64,000 nucleotides of DNA from Ferruginibacter sp. (GCA_025352695.1 JANXSK010000144.1:1-64000), one strand, 5' to 3'; shown: positions 9,213 through 20,149, numbered from the stretch's first letter. The notes: generated by a model from the letters alone, not told the origin. A program made the numbers and translations.

Positions 9213-10757
9213 ATGAAGAAATCATTGATGGTATGCGTCTTGTTGGTCTTGCTATTTTCTGCAGTAGCGCAAACAAAAACGATTATACTTTCCAAAGCAT
9301 CCTTGAAAGACAAGATCAGGGGAGGTTGGGCAGGGCAAACAATCGGAGTAACTTTTGGTGGCCCTTATGAGTTTCAGTTTAACGGAACTTTTATTGGAGA
9401 TTATCAGCCATTGAAATGGTACGATGGTTATCTGAAACATACCATGCTCAATACACCCGGCCTTTACGACGATTTATATATGGACCTTACCTTTGTTGAT
9501 GTGTTTGAAAAATATGGACTGGATGCACCGGTGGATTCTTTTGCCAATGCTTTCGCCAATGCAGGCTACACGTTGTGGCATGCAAACCAGGCCGGCAGGT
9601 ATAATATTTTGCATGGGATTAAAGCGCCTATGAGTGGAGAATGGAAAAATAATCCACATGCTGATTGTATCGACTACCAGATAGAATCCGACTTTGCCGG
9701 ACTGATGAGTCCCGGTATGCCAAATACGGCATCCGCGATCAGTGATAAAATTGGTCATATTATGAACTATGGTGATGGCTGGTATGGTGGCGTGTATGTA
9801 GGAGCTTTGTATACGCTGGCATTTACATCTGCCGACATGAATCATATTGTAAAGGAGGCATTGAAAACAATACCAAAGCAAAGTGAATTTTATCAATGCA
9901 TTAGCGATGTGATTGGCTGGCACAACAAATATCCTGCAGATTGGAAACAAACCTGGCTAGAAGTACAAAAGAAATGGGCCAATGATATTGGGTGTCCAGA
10001 AGGTGTTTTTGTTCCGTTTAATATTGATGCAAAAGTAAATGCGGCTTATGTGGTAATTGGGCTTTTGTATGGTGGCAATGATTTTACTAAAACCCTGGAG
10101 ATAACTACCCGCTGTGGGCAGGATGCCGATTGCAATCCTTCAACAGCTGGTGGTATTTTAGGCACTATACTTGGCTATGATAAAATTCCAGCTTATTGGA
10201 AAATGGGATTAAAAGAGGCCGAAAATATCGATTTTAAATATACCACAATGAGCCTGGAAACTGTGTATGCTGTTGGCTTAAAACATGCACTTTTGAATAT
10301 TGAAAAAAATGGAGGAAAAATAAAAGGTGATCGTATTATTATTAAAGTGCAGCAACCTGTGGCGGTTAAATTTGAGAAGAGTTTTGATGGTATCTTTCCC
10401 GTTGCAAAAATACCTGTTGAATGGTCAGCTAATAAAGAGGTAGCAAGTTTTGAATTTGATGGAACCGGTTTTGTTTTAAAAGGAGAAACTGCACAATGGG
10501 CAAGCACATCAGATTTTGTTTTTCATACACAGATTTATATTGATGGAAAATTGATAGAATCTCCGGAGTTGCCTGCAAGTTATACTACCCGCCGTTACGA
10601 GCTTTGCTGGAAATATGATTTGCCAAAAGGTAGACACCGGGTGGAAATAAAAATTCTAAACCCATCAAAAGAAAATACCTTTACAATATCAGAAGCAGTA
10701 ATTTATTCTGATAAAATGGTAGAAGGATTGCTGGCAAATGACAAAGCCGTAAAGTAA
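9213..10757 (+). CDS. Exported ADP-ribosylglycohydrolase-fold protein with C-terminal beta-sandwich-like region
   Basis: Signal peptide; DKIRGGWAGQTIGVTFGGP, DDLYMDLTF, CGQDADCNPSTAGGILGTILGYDKIPAYW match the ARH fold. Confidence 0.88.
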   Translation: MKKSLMVCVLLVLLFSAVAQTKTIILSKASLKDKIRGGWAGQTIGVTFGGPYEFQFNGTFIGDYQPLKWYDGYLKHTMLNTPGLYDDLYMDLTFVDVFEKYGLDAPVDSFANAFANAGYTLWHANQAGRYNILHGIKAPMSGEWKNNPHADCIDYQIESDFAGLMSPGMPNTASAISDKIGHIMNYGDGWYGGVYVGALYTLAFTSADMNHIVKEALKTIPKQSEFYQCISDVIGWHNKYPADWKQTWLEVQKKWANDIGCPEGVFVPFNIDAKVNAAYVVIGLLYGGNDFTKTLEITTRCGQDADCNPSTAGGILGTILGYDKIPAYWKMGLKEAENIDFKYTTMSLETVYAVGLKHALLNIEKNGGKIKGDRIIIKVQQPVAVKFEKSFDGIFPVAKIPVEWSANKEVASFEFDGTGFVLKGETAQWASTSDFVFHTQIYIDGKLIESPELPASYTTRRYELCWKYDLPKGRHRVEIKILNPSKENTFTISEAVIYSDKMVEGLLANDKAVK

Positions 10758-10798
10758 TTATAATTTTATTTTTACATATAAAACAATCAGCTTAACAT

Positions 10799-11659
10799 AT
10801 GTTTAAATTGAAATTATTTTTTGCAACTACAATACTGTTATTGGCTTTAAGTTCAACAATAGCACAGGATAAAACAATCCGGCTGATTGTGCGTGGTGAT
10901 GATATGGGCTACGCACATGGTGGCAACGAAGCGCTTATAACTTGTTATAAAATGGGCATCGAAACTACTATTGAAGTGCTGGTACCTTCGCCCTGGTTTG
11001 CTGAAGCAGTACAACTATTAAAAGAAAATCCAACAGTAGATGTTGGTATTCATTTAACGCTTACCAGCGAATGGAGTAATATTAAATGGCGGCCATTAAC
11101 ACAATGTCCGAGCCTGAAAGACAGCAATGGTTTTTTCTTTCCGATGGTTTATCCAAATAAAAATTACCCTGGTCAATCTGTAAAAGAAAACGCATGGAAT
11201 ATAGCAGATATTGAGAAAGAATTTCGGGCACAGATAGAACTGGGTTTAAAAAATATTCCCCGAATCAGTCATATTTCAGCACACATGGGCTGTACAGATA
11301 TTAGTGAAGAAGTAAAAGTCCTTGCACAAAAATTAGCGATTAGTTACAATATTAATATTGATTTGCAGCCATACAATGTAAAGTATGTTGGGTATGAGGG
11401 CCCTTCTAAAACTGGGGAAGAAAAAATACAGGGTTTTACACAAATGTTGAATAAGCTGGAAGCTGGTAACACTTATATATTTGTTGATCATCCGGGGATA
11501 AACAATGATGAATTAAAAGCAATTCATCATATTGGGTATGAAAATGTAGCAACAGACAGGCAGGGTGTAACAGATCTTTTTACAAATGAAAAAGTAAAAG
11601 CGTTTATAAAAGAAAAAGGGATAAAGTTGATAAGTTATAAAGAGCTGCGTATGAATTAA
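10799..11659 (+). CDS. ChbG/YdjC-family deacetylase, exported
   Basis: Signal peptide; IVRGDDMGYAHGGNEAL, VGIHLTLTSEW, HISAHMGC, DHPG are the YdjC metal-site motifs. Confidence 0.9.
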   Translation: MFKLKLFFATTILLLALSSTIAQDKTIRLIVRGDDMGYAHGGNEALITCYKMGIETTIEVLVPSPWFAEAVQLLKENPTVDVGIHLTLTSEWSNIKWRPLTQCPSLKDSNGFFFPMVYPNKNYPGQSVKENAWNIADIEKEFRAQIELGLKNIPRISHISAHMGCTDISEEVKVLAQKLAISYNINIDLQPYNVKYVGYEGPSKTGEEKIQGFTQMLNKLEAGNTYIFVDHPGINNDELKAIHHIGYENVATDRQGVTDLFTNEKVKAFIKEKGIKLISYKELRMN

Positions 11660-11716
11660 TTCTTATCAAAGTGGTATTTTGTAACATTGTAAAAAAATAG
11701 GCAAGTGGCATTACTA

Positions 11717-12490
11717 TTAAAAATAAGTATATGTTTTAATAACAATGCTGCCATCACTAACTATAGCCTTTTCCGTACTTATCCTGTTTTTTGTATCAAA
11801 AGTATAGGTGAAGGTTGCTGTATCAATTAAATAATTATTTGAACTTAAACTGTGTCTTTTTAGGAGATGATTTTTTTTAGATGAATTTGCATTTACAGGT
11901 CCGGGAGCAAATGGCATGGCGTAACTTAAATCAAGATAATATTCTAACGTGTTTACGTTTGAATTAAGATCCAATGATTCGATAAGGTCACCATTGCCAT
12001 CATAAGTATTGGTAGTGGTATTTATAAGTTTTGATCCTGTAACTGCTGAATAGGAATATTCATTCATTTTAATCAACTGGTTACTCGTATTGTAAAAATA
12101 TTTTTCGGTAGAGGAATCTTTTGTATTGTTGTATTGAAAAGTGCTATCCAAATAGAAGTTACTGTTAAGATAAAAATCTTCATGAATGGCGAGGCTGCCG
12201 GAATTGTATAAATCCATCGTATAAAGACTATTAGTTGGAAAACTGAATAATGATTTGTTGCCAGAATTGGTGATTGATGTTATACTAATCAATCTGTCGT
12301 TGGTATCGTAAGCAAGATTATAAGTTGTTACAGAATTTCCATAATAGCTGGAGGTGATATCTTCTGTATACGTTTTAACTTTATTTAATGCGCTAGTATC
12401 GGTATTGGTATTTGCACTGTATTCTTTCCCGCAACTCGTCAATAAAATTGTTATAGTAAGAATAGGGAAGAGGTATAAATTTTTTTTCAT
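11717..12490 (-). CDS. Hypothetical lipoprotein with YD-like YTY/NTYDxxG strings
   Basis: MKKNLYLFPILTITILLTSCGKEY lipobox; repeats such as NTYDGNGDLIES and FTYTFDTKNRIS. Start moved from 12604 to 12490. Confidence 0.6.
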   Translation of the reverse strand: MKKNLYLFPILTITILLTSCGKEYSANTNTDTSALNKVKTYTEDITSSYYGNSVTTYNLAYDTNDRLISITSITNSGNKSLFSFPTNSLYTMDLYNSGSLAIHEDFYLNSNFYLDSTFQYNNTKDSSTEKYFYNTSNQLIKMNEYSYSAVTGSKLINTTTNTYDGNGDLIESLDLNSNVNTLEYYLDLSYAMPFAPGPVNANSSKKNHLLKRHSLSSNNYLIDTATFTYTFDTKNRISTEKAIVSDGSIVIKTYTYF

Positions 12491-12628
12491 TATAGTGTAG
12501 TTTAAAGTAATTGATATCGCCCAACAATTGAAGTTAAGCCAATTGGTTAATTTACCTGCAACTAGCGCAAATAAAATATTGTCTTTTAATAATTTTGTTT
12601 GCAATTACAAGGACTAACTGGTAATTTA

Positions 12629-14293
12629 TTATTTTTTTTCATATACTTTTTCGCCTGCTAAAAAAGTTTTTAATACGGTTATATGCAATAGTTTTTCAGG
12701 AGAAGTTTTCATGATGTCGGCATCTAATATTACAAAATCAGCCAGCTTTCCTTTTTCCAGACTTCCTTTTTCCATTTCTTCAAAATTGGCTTTTGCTGCC
12801 CATATTGTCATTCCCATTAATGCTTCTTTTCTTGTTAATGCATTTTCGGTTTGATACCCGTTAGCAGGCCATCCTTTTGCATCTTTTCTTACTACCGCAG
12901 CATAAAAAGTTTTAAAGGTTGAAATATCCTCTACAGGAAAATCGGTACCCAATGGAATCCATCCGTTTTGTTTTAATAATTGTTTATAGGCATAGGCTTC
13001 TTTTATTCTGTCATTGCCCAATCTTTCAGCAGCCCAATACATATCACTTGTTGCATGTGTGGGTTGTACACTTGGCACAATTGAGTTGTCACCAAAAATA
13101 GTAAAATCGTTTTTATTAATTACTTGCGCATGTTCAATACGCCACCTTAGATCATTTTTTCCTTTTAGGTATTTGGCGTAAATGTGCAGTATAGTTCTGT
13201 TGCCGCTATCGCCGATGGCATGTGTACACATTTGAAAACCTCTTTGTACAATCCAGTTGGCGACTGAATCAAAATGTGCCGGTTTGCTGAGTAAAAAACC
13301 AGTATGACCGGGCTTATCATTGTAAGGTTGTAACAGGCATGCACCTCTTGAACCAAGGGCACCATCTCCATATACTTTAAAACTCCTCACATGTAGCCGA
13401 GCGGTTTTTATAATGCCTTTTTTTTCCAGGTAATCATAGTTTTTTTTATCATCACTTAGCATTACATACAACCTTATTTTTAAAATACCACTTGCCTGAA
13501 GTGCTTGTATATTTTCAACATCTGTATAATTTAAACCACAATCATCAATGGTAGTTAATCCAACTGCAAAGCAATTATTTTGTGCAGCCTGCAAAGCTTT
13601 CTTAAATTGATCAGGAGAAGTTGGAGGTATTTTTGCAGCTACTAATTCAACCGCATTGTCAATTAATATACCCGTAAGTGTTGGTAAAAAATTCTCGCCA
13701 GGGCTAGTTTGTTTTACTTCTATTTCTCCACCAACGATTTTATCTCCTGCTTTTATTCCTGCAATATCAAGTGCTTTTTTATTGGCTATAGCGGCATGGC
13801 CATCTATTCTTTCCAATACAACCGGTCTGTCAGGAAATAGAGCAGTCAATTGTTCATTTGAAGGAAATTCCTTTAAGGCCCAGTCGTTCTGGTCCCAGCC
13901 CCGTCCTCTTATCCAGCCATTTTTATTATTTGTAGCAAAGGCCTTAACTTTTAACAATACCTCCTCCCAGCTGCTAGTTGCAGTAAGATATACTTGTTGT
14001 AAACTTAAACCATACCCTACAAAATGTGCATGCGCATCTATAAAACCAGGGTAAATAAATTTGCCTTGTGCATCCAGTTTTTCTTTTACTTCATAAGTAT
14101 TTTCAAGGGGAGCCTGTTTTCCAACTGCCAATATTTTTCCATCCTTTATTACCATTGCTTCAGCGGTAGAAAAACGGGTATCAACAGTGTAAATAGTACA
14201 ATGATATATCAATAAATCTGCTTTTTGTTTTATTGCAAAAGAGTTTTTTAAAAGGAAGAATAGTATAAAAAACAGGACTATCATTTTTTTCAT
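12629..14293 (-). CDS. Amidohydrolase family protein (YtcJ-like), exported
   Basis: Signal peptide; FIDAHAHFVGYG, GRGWDQNDW, HAIGDSGNRTILHIY, EHAQVI, GTDFPVE. Confidence 0.92.
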   Translation of the reverse strand: MKKMIVLFFILFFLLKNSFAIKQKADLLIYHCTIYTVDTRFSTAEAMVIKDGKILAVGKQAPLENTYEVKEKLDAQGKFIYPGFIDAHAHFVGYGLSLQQVYLTATSSWEEVLLKVKAFATNNKNGWIRGRGWDQNDWALKEFPSNEQLTALFPDRPVVLERIDGHAAIANKKALDIAGIKAGDKIVGGEIEVKQTSPGENFLPTLTGILIDNAVELVAAKIPPTSPDQFKKALQAAQNNCFAVGLTTIDDCGLNYTDVENIQALQASGILKIRLYVMLSDDKKNYDYLEKKGIIKTARLHVRSFKVYGDGALGSRGACLLQPYNDKPGHTGFLLSKPAHFDSVANWIVQRGFQMCTHAIGDSGNRTILHIYAKYLKGKNDLRWRIEHAQVINKNDFTIFGDNSIVPSVQPTHATSDMYWAAERLGNDRIKEAYAYKQLLKQNGWIPLGTDFPVEDISTFKTFYAAVVRKDAKGWPANGYQTENALTRKEALMGMTIWAAKANFEEMEKGSLEKGKLADFVILDADIMKTSPEKLLHITVLKTFLAGEKVYEKK

Positions 14294-14446
14294 AAGTTAA
14301 AAATATAGGGAATTTATAATTTAAATACGCACATGAAAATACAATAATAAATTGTAGTAAAGGTTAGTGAAACAGGATTATATTCAACAAAAATATACTG
14401 TAATAATTTTTTGACTGTTCAACGATTACCCTTTTACTAACTACGC

Positions 14447-16621
14447 TTACAATCCCCACCAATAAGTAAATTTAAGTACCAGCGCACGGGTACGTACATA
14501 AAGCGGTGCTGTATAATAATTATCGGTATAAACAATAAAGAAATCGCTTGCGGGCTTGTAGCGCCATTGCAACCTTGTATTGAGGTTGATATTTTTTTGT
14601 TGATTGTTATATTGAATAAATGTAGTAAAGAAAAAAGTATTGGTTAACGTAACATCTACACGTGGGCCAATAAGCCAGAAATTTTTAATGCCCCACGGCT
14701 TTGGCAGATCAATATGATTATAACTTGTACTTAAAGTAATATTTACAAATGGCTGAAAACGATAGCCTAGGTCTGCGGTAAAGTTAAGCCTTGTACCATT
14801 GTCATAATATCCACCGTACCTGGTAGAAAAGGCGTAAGTAAATAACTTTTGTGGTTTAGATGTAAAATTGGTACCCCATGCATCCCAGCTGTGTTTTGTT
14901 CCTCTAGCGAGGGTATCTTTTCCTGAGTTGGTAGGGTCGAATGGCCTAAGAAGCTCTACATAATCGTGTGCCACCCAAGCATCAAATGTACCCTGGTTAC
15001 GTAAATTAACTTTGTAATCAAGGTAGGTCTCATTATCCGTCTGGTGAAAATCTTTATTGAAATAATAACTGGAACTTATTAGAGGTCCGTGGCTTAAAAC
15101 TTTCCCTTTTTTAGGAAAAGATAAATAGCTTACTATAGGGTTTAATTTTATATAATTATTACGGGGAACATAACCAACTTCGGCATTAAAATTTTTGCCT
15201 ACATACTCATGTTGCCAGGAGATGGTCCATTTTTTATTGGTGTACTGCAAGTTGGCGGCATGGGTAAAATCGCCGGATTTTACCCCGGGACTAAAAGATT
15301 TGATGAACATGACTTTTCCAAAAAATGAGTTATTTGCAGATGCCAGATTGTATTCAAGACCAAGGTTGCGGTTGTATAATGAATAAGCGGGTTTAGAAGT
15401 ATCTTTTGTTGGATCGTAATTTAAAGATTGTTTATTTACCAGCATCAGCCTGATGTTAGAACGTGCAAATACCCGTCGCTGTAAAGCAAGTACAGTAAAA
15501 TTTTGTGAGGGTAAGCCGGTTTCATTTTGGCTTTTTGTTTTCATATCCATTAAACCTATCCGCCAGTTTTTATCAAGGCTTCCACTAAGGCGGGCACCAT
15601 AGCTGATAGGTACACCAAGGCCAATACGCCTGGAAAAAAACGGGCGAATGTTGGCATATCCAAAATTGGCAAACAAGTCTGCATTCTCTAAAAAAAATTG
15701 TCTTTTCTCAGGAAAAAATAATTCAAAGCGGTCAAGATTGGTCACCTGTTTATCTACTTCTACCTGTGAAAAATCGGGGTTAACCGTAAGATCTAAATTA
15801 AGTGAGCTTGAAACAGCAATTTTAGCATCGGCACCAAAATCTTTTCTGTAAAAAGTAGGCGTTTTATTATCATAATCTTTAGTAAGGCCGCCCAGCACAT
15901 AGGGTATAATAGAAATGTTTGCGCCTGCTTCGGGAGGCGCTGCATCCCAAACAAGTGTGCCGGTATAAGCCAGTGAGGCGGTAGGGAATTGCCTTGGAAT
16001 AGGTGTCCAGCTTGATTTTTCTGCCACCTTAATATCGAGCCTGCTAAAGTTAATACCCCAGTTGATAATACCTTTTTTATACCGGATTGTTTTAAATGGA
16101 ATGGCTGCTTCAAAAATCCATTTATCAGGATAATTTTTTACAACGGATACCCATTTATTATCCCAGCTAAGATCAGCACTGCCACCGCTGTATAAACTAC
16201 CATCCCATTGTGCCCCAGCTGCATTGGCCCCAAATGTAAAGCCGTTGGTGCGATCGTCAAGCGGATCTATAAAAAAAATAAAATTATCATTTTTACCAAA
16301 ACTAAAATCCCGTCTTAAAGATTCAACCATATAAGGACCTGGTTTTTTTAGATAACAAATTGCCAGGATGTAAATATTTTGGTCATCATAGGTCATCCGA
16401 ACAACGGTTTTTACACTTGCATGGCTTGTATCCATAGGAAAAACCATAAAGAAATTATCGGCTACATCTGCATTTTTCCAGGCTTGTTCATTCAGCTCTC
16501 CATCAATTTTAATCGCAGAAGTTGCTTTACGGATATGTAACTGGTAACCGTTATTTTTTTTCTGGGCATAGGTAGTGATAAATAGTAAGCAAAGAGTAAG
16601 GATTAATAAATATCTCAACAT
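14447..16621 (-). CDS. DUF5916 domain protein with N-terminal carbohydrate-binding-9-like domain
   Basis: IRKATSAIKIDGELNEQAWKNADVADNFF (CBM9-like) and FFPEKRQFFLENADLFANFG...RRIGL (DUF5916 beta-barrel). Confidence 0.88.
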   Translation of the reverse strand: MLRYLLILTLCLLFITTYAQKKNNGYQLHIRKATSAIKIDGELNEQAWKNADVADNFFMVFPMDTSHASVKTVVRMTYDDQNIYILAICYLKKPGPYMVESLRRDFSFGKNDNFIFFIDPLDDRTNGFTFGANAAGAQWDGSLYSGGSADLSWDNKWVSVVKNYPDKWIFEAAIPFKTIRYKKGIINWGINFSRLDIKVAEKSSWTPIPRQFPTASLAYTGTLVWDAAPPEAGANISIIPYVLGGLTKDYDNKTPTFYRKDFGADAKIAVSSSLNLDLTVNPDFSQVEVDKQVTNLDRFELFFPEKRQFFLENADLFANFGYANIRPFFSRRIGLGVPISYGARLSGSLDKNWRIGLMDMKTKSQNETGLPSQNFTVLALQRRVFARSNIRLMLVNKQSLNYDPTKDTSKPAYSLYNRNLGLEYNLASANNSFFGKVMFIKSFSPGVKSGDFTHAANLQYTNKKWTISWQHEYVGKNFNAEVGYVPRNNYIKLNPIVSYLSFPKKGKVLSHGPLISSSYYFNKDFHQTDNETYLDYKVNLRNQGTFDAWVAHDYVELLRPFDPTNSGKDTLARGTKHSWDAWGTNFTSKPQKLFTYAFSTRYGGYYDNGTRLNFTADLGYRFQPFVNITLSTSYNHIDLPKPWGIKNFWLIGPRVDVTLTNTFFFTTFIQYNNQQKNINLNTRLQWRYKPASDFFIVYTDNYYTAPLYVRTRALVLKFTYWWGL

Positions 16622-16951
16622 AGATGGTTTAGGTAATTTAAATTTTTTTACAAGTTAAGTATTGTTGGCAAAAAACTTAACACATTCATTCTATATAATT
16701 AAAATTTACTAATTAATCAACGACTACATATTATTGCTTATGATTTATTAGTAATGTGCTTTTAATAGTTTTTATAGCTAAAAATCTGTTCTTATTTCTA
16801 CTAAGTAATAGAATTCAGCTAATTTAAAAGTAAGATTAAAATTGTTTATATGTTACTTGCCTGCATACAGAATTGTGTAGGCGCATGTTATAAATGTTTT
16901 TATTATATTGCAATTATATTAAATAAATCTTCACAATTTTTAAAATTTACT

Positions 16952-18874
16952 ATGCATAAAATAATCATCCCGGTTATCCTACTTCTTTTTTTGTTGGGTG
17001 CATGCAATAATAGTAAAACTGGTACTGCTGTTCTACCAAAAGAGGTTAATAAATACACCGCAGAACAATTATATAACAATAAAAATATTGGTGGTGTCGC
17101 ATTCAATACCGACGAATCAAAAATTTTGGTAAATGCAAATACCAGTGGTATCTATAATTTGTATGAACTTACTATTAGTGATACATTGTTAAAGCCGCTA
17201 ACTACTTCTACCAAAGAATCATTTTTTGGCCTTGATTATTTGCCTGGTACAAACAGTTTTTTTTACAGGGCAGATAAGGGTGGTGATGAAAACAGTCATA
17301 TCTATTTAAAAACACCCCGTGATACATTGGCAAAAGATATTACACCGTGGCCAGGAAGTGCAAATAATATGTATGGTTGGAGTGCCGATAAAAAAGCAAT
17401 GTATATTACAAGTAACAGGCGCAATCCAAAATATTTTGATTTATGGAAAGCAGCTTCTGCCGATTGGAATTTTGCGCTGTTTTATCAAAATGATTCTGGC
17501 TATTCACCGGGTATAATCAGTAAGTCTGAGCGGTATCTTACGCTTACAAAAGAAATTACTACTGATAAAAATGAATTGTACCTGTACGATAGAAGTAATA
17601 AAACTACCAAACGCATCAGCAATGACAATGAAGCCAACTGGAACGGTGCCGCATTTGAAAAAAATGACAGTGTGCTGTATTACATTACCAATGATGGGGA
17701 TGAATTTGCTTATCTGGTAAAGTATAATATTAATAGCGGTAAAGCAGATAAAATGTTTAATGCCAGTTGGGATGTGTCTAATATGTCGCTCAGCGAAAAT
17801 GAAAAATACCACACTATTTTTATTAATGAAGATGGAAAAAATAAAGTGTTGTTATTTGATCATGCTACTAATAAACCGATTGATTTTCCTGAAATAAAAG
17901 ATGGAGATATTAAAGGCGTAGGTATTTCGACTACCGAAAAAAATATGATGCTGACAGTAGGCAGCAGCCGTAGCCCCAATAATATTTATACCTACAATTT
18001 TGAAACAAAAAAATTAAAGCAACTTACCCAAACGTTGAATAGTGAAATAGATGTTAACGACCTCGTTAGTGCAAAAGTAATCAGGTATAAATCTTTTGAT
18101 GGTAAAGAGATCCCTGCTATTTTTTATAAACCACTCACTGCATCTAAAGACAATAAAGTGCCGGCATTGCTTTGGATACATGGTGGTCCAGGCGGGCAAT
18201 CAAGGATTGGCTTCAGTAACGAAATACAATACCTTGTAAACCACGGCTATGCTGTATTGGCAGTAAACAATAGAGGTAGCAACGGTTATGGAAAAACCTT
18301 TTATAAATTAGATAATAAAGATCATAGCAATGGCGATTTAAAAGATTGTATCTGGGCAAAGAAATGGCTGCAGCAACAGGACTATATCGATACAGCAAAA
18401 ATTGGTATTGAAGGTGGAAGTTACGGTGGTTGCATGGTGTTGGGCGCATTGGCTTTTCATCCCGAAGAATTTAAACTAGGCGTTGATCTTTTTGGTGTTG
18501 CCAATTGGTTGCGTACATTACGAAGTATTCCTCCTTACTGGGAATCTTTCAGGAAAGCATTGTATGAAGAAATGGGAGATCCAACAACAGCAGATTCTGT
18601 ACGATTAAAAAATATATCTCCATTGTTTAATTATCAAAAAATAAACAAACCTTTACTTGTGTTTCAGGGTTTAAATGATGTAAGGGTTTTACCTGTTGAA
18701 AGTGAAGAAATAGTAGCGGGTGTAAAAAAGAACAATGTACCTGTAGAATATATTACCTATGCAGATGAAGGTCATGGATTTATCAAAAAAGGCAATCAAA
18801 TAAATACCTCTAAAAAAACATTGGAGTTTTTGGATAAATACCTAAAAGGCCCTGCAGTGGTAGAAAAGAAGTAG
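16952..18874 (+). CDS. S9 family prolyl oligopeptidase-like lipoprotein
   Basis: LLGACNN lipobox; LLWIHGGPGGQ, GIEGGSYGGCMVLGAL catalytic Ser, HGF. Start moved from 16850 to ATG 16952. Confidence 0.92.
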   Translation: MHKIIIPVILLLFLLGACNNSKTGTAVLPKEVNKYTAEQLYNNKNIGGVAFNTDESKILVNANTSGIYNLYELTISDTLLKPLTTSTKESFFGLDYLPGTNSFFYRADKGGDENSHIYLKTPRDTLAKDITPWPGSANNMYGWSADKKAMYITSNRRNPKYFDLWKAASADWNFALFYQNDSGYSPGIISKSERYLTLTKEITTDKNELYLYDRSNKTTKRISNDNEANWNGAAFEKNDSVLYYITNDGDEFAYLVKYNINSGKADKMFNASWDVSNMSLSENEKYHTIFINEDGKNKVLLFDHATNKPIDFPEIKDGDIKGVGISTTEKNMMLTVGSSRSPNNIYTYNFETKKLKQLTQTLNSEIDVNDLVSAKVIRYKSFDGKEIPAIFYKPLTASKDNKVPALLWIHGGPGGQSRIGFSNEIQYLVNHGYAVLAVNNRGSNGYGKTFYKLDNKDHSNGDLKDCIWAKKWLQQQDYIDTAKIGIEGGSYGGCMVLGALAFHPEEFKLGVDLFGVANWLRTLRSIPPYWESFRKALYEEMGDPTTADSVRLKNISPLFNYQKINKPLLVFQGLNDVRVLPVESEEIVAGVKKNNVPVEYITYADEGHGFIKKGNQINTSKKTLEFLDKYLKGPAVVEKK

Positions 18875-18920
18875 GAATGGGCCACAAATATTTTATCAAA
18901 AAAGAAAAAATTAGATTTTA

Positions 18921-20036
18921 ATGAAACAGGCAATCGTAAATTGTACCATCCATACAGGTCAAGAGGTAATTGAGAAAAATGTAATTATTATTGAAGATGG
19001 AATTATTAGGTCACTGCAAAAGGAAGTGCCGGAAAATTACCAACTGATAGATTTGAATGGATACAATATTGCTGCAGGTTTTCTGGACATACACATTAAT
19101 GGTGGAGAGCAGTTTCATTTTAGTAAACACCCAACAGAAGAAGCCATTCATGATATTTATGAAAGCAGTTTAAAAGGTGGAACTACACATATGCTTCCCT
19201 GCCTAATATCTTCTTCGCACGAAAATATATTGAAGGGTATTGAAGCTGTTAAAAATTACAGAATAAAATATAACAACGGTGTAATTGGTATGCACCTGGA
19301 AGGTCCTTTTCTTAATCCAATAAAACGAGGTGCACACCTTGCAAAATATGTGCGTACACCCACCCATGCTGAACTTGAAGAAATTATACATTATGGAAAA
19401 GATGTAATAAAACTGATTACCATTGCGCCGGAATGTTTTACGGATAAGCAGATTGATATGTTGATGGAAAGTGGCATCATAGTTTCTGCAGGTCATTCCA
19501 ATGCAACTTATGAACAGTCGGCAAATGCTTTTTCAAAAGGCATAAAACTGATCACTCATTTATATAATGCTATGACGCAATTTGGTCACCGGTCACCAGG
19601 ACTTGTGGGTGCGATTTTTGAAAATGAAAATGTTTTTGCACCTATTATATTAGATGGTGCACATTGCGATTATGCTGCAGCAAGAGTGGCATACAAAATA
19701 AAAAAAGATAAATTGATATTAATTAGTGATGCGCTTTTTTTAGGGAGAAAAGTAAAGGAATTTAAATGGGATGAATTCAACGCTAAACTGGTGGATGGTT
19801 TTTATAGAAATGAAGAAGGGAATTTAGCAGGAGCAGCTATTTCGATGGCAGATGCAGTTCGCAATGCAGTAACACATTTAAATGTTTCGGTGAAAGAAGC
19901 GATCGCAATGGCTACTTGCAGGCCAGCCAAAGCAATACAACTGGATAACAATGTAGGAAGTATTAAAGTTGGTTTCCCCGCAAGTTTTGTTAAATTTAGT
20001 AATGACCTGAAATTGATTGAGGCAATGGTTTTGTAA
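18921..20036 (+). CDS. nagA: N-acetylglucosamine-6-phosphate deacetylase
   Basis: GFLDIHINGGEQFHF, GMHLEGPFLNPIKRGAH, ITIAPE, SAGHSNATYEQ, THLYNAM, ILDGAHCD, LISDAL. Confidence 0.92.
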   Translation: MKQAIVNCTIHTGQEVIEKNVIIIEDGIIRSLQKEVPENYQLIDLNGYNIAAGFLDIHINGGEQFHFSKHPTEEAIHDIYESSLKGGTTHMLPCLISSSHENILKGIEAVKNYRIKYNNGVIGMHLEGPFLNPIKRGAHLAKYVRTPTHAELEEIIHYGKDVIKLITIAPECFTDKQIDMLMESGIIVSAGHSNATYEQSANAFSKGIKLITHLYNAMTQFGHRSPGLVGAIFENENVFAPIILDGAHCDYAAARVAYKIKKDKLILISDALFLGRKVKEFKWDEFNAKLVDGFYRNEEGNLAGAAISMADAVRNAVTHLNVSVKEAIAMATCRPAKAIQLDNNVGSIKVGFPASFVKFSNDLKLIEAMVL

Positions 20037-20102
20037 GTAGTTTAAAGTTGCTTTATTTAAATTGGTATTTTATTGCCATTTAGGTAAGAAACTGGAGTGG
20101 CA

Positions 20103-20149
20103 GGTGAGGACATCCGCCACGGCTACCTTCCGTAGTTGGTGTCCTCACC
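20103..20149. repeat. GC-rich 47-nt hairpin, REP-like
   Basis: GGTGAGGACA TCCGCCACGG CTACCTT CCGTAGTTGG TGTCCTCACC: 10-bp perfect outer stem, mostly paired inner stem, 7-nt loop. Confidence 0.7.

Noticed and set aside
9474-9950. 158-aa minus-strand ORF
   Set aside because: Antisense to the ADP-ribosylglycohydrolase-fold gene; no motif of its own.
13656-14054. 132-aa plus-strand ORF
   Set aside because: Antisense to the amidohydrolase gene.
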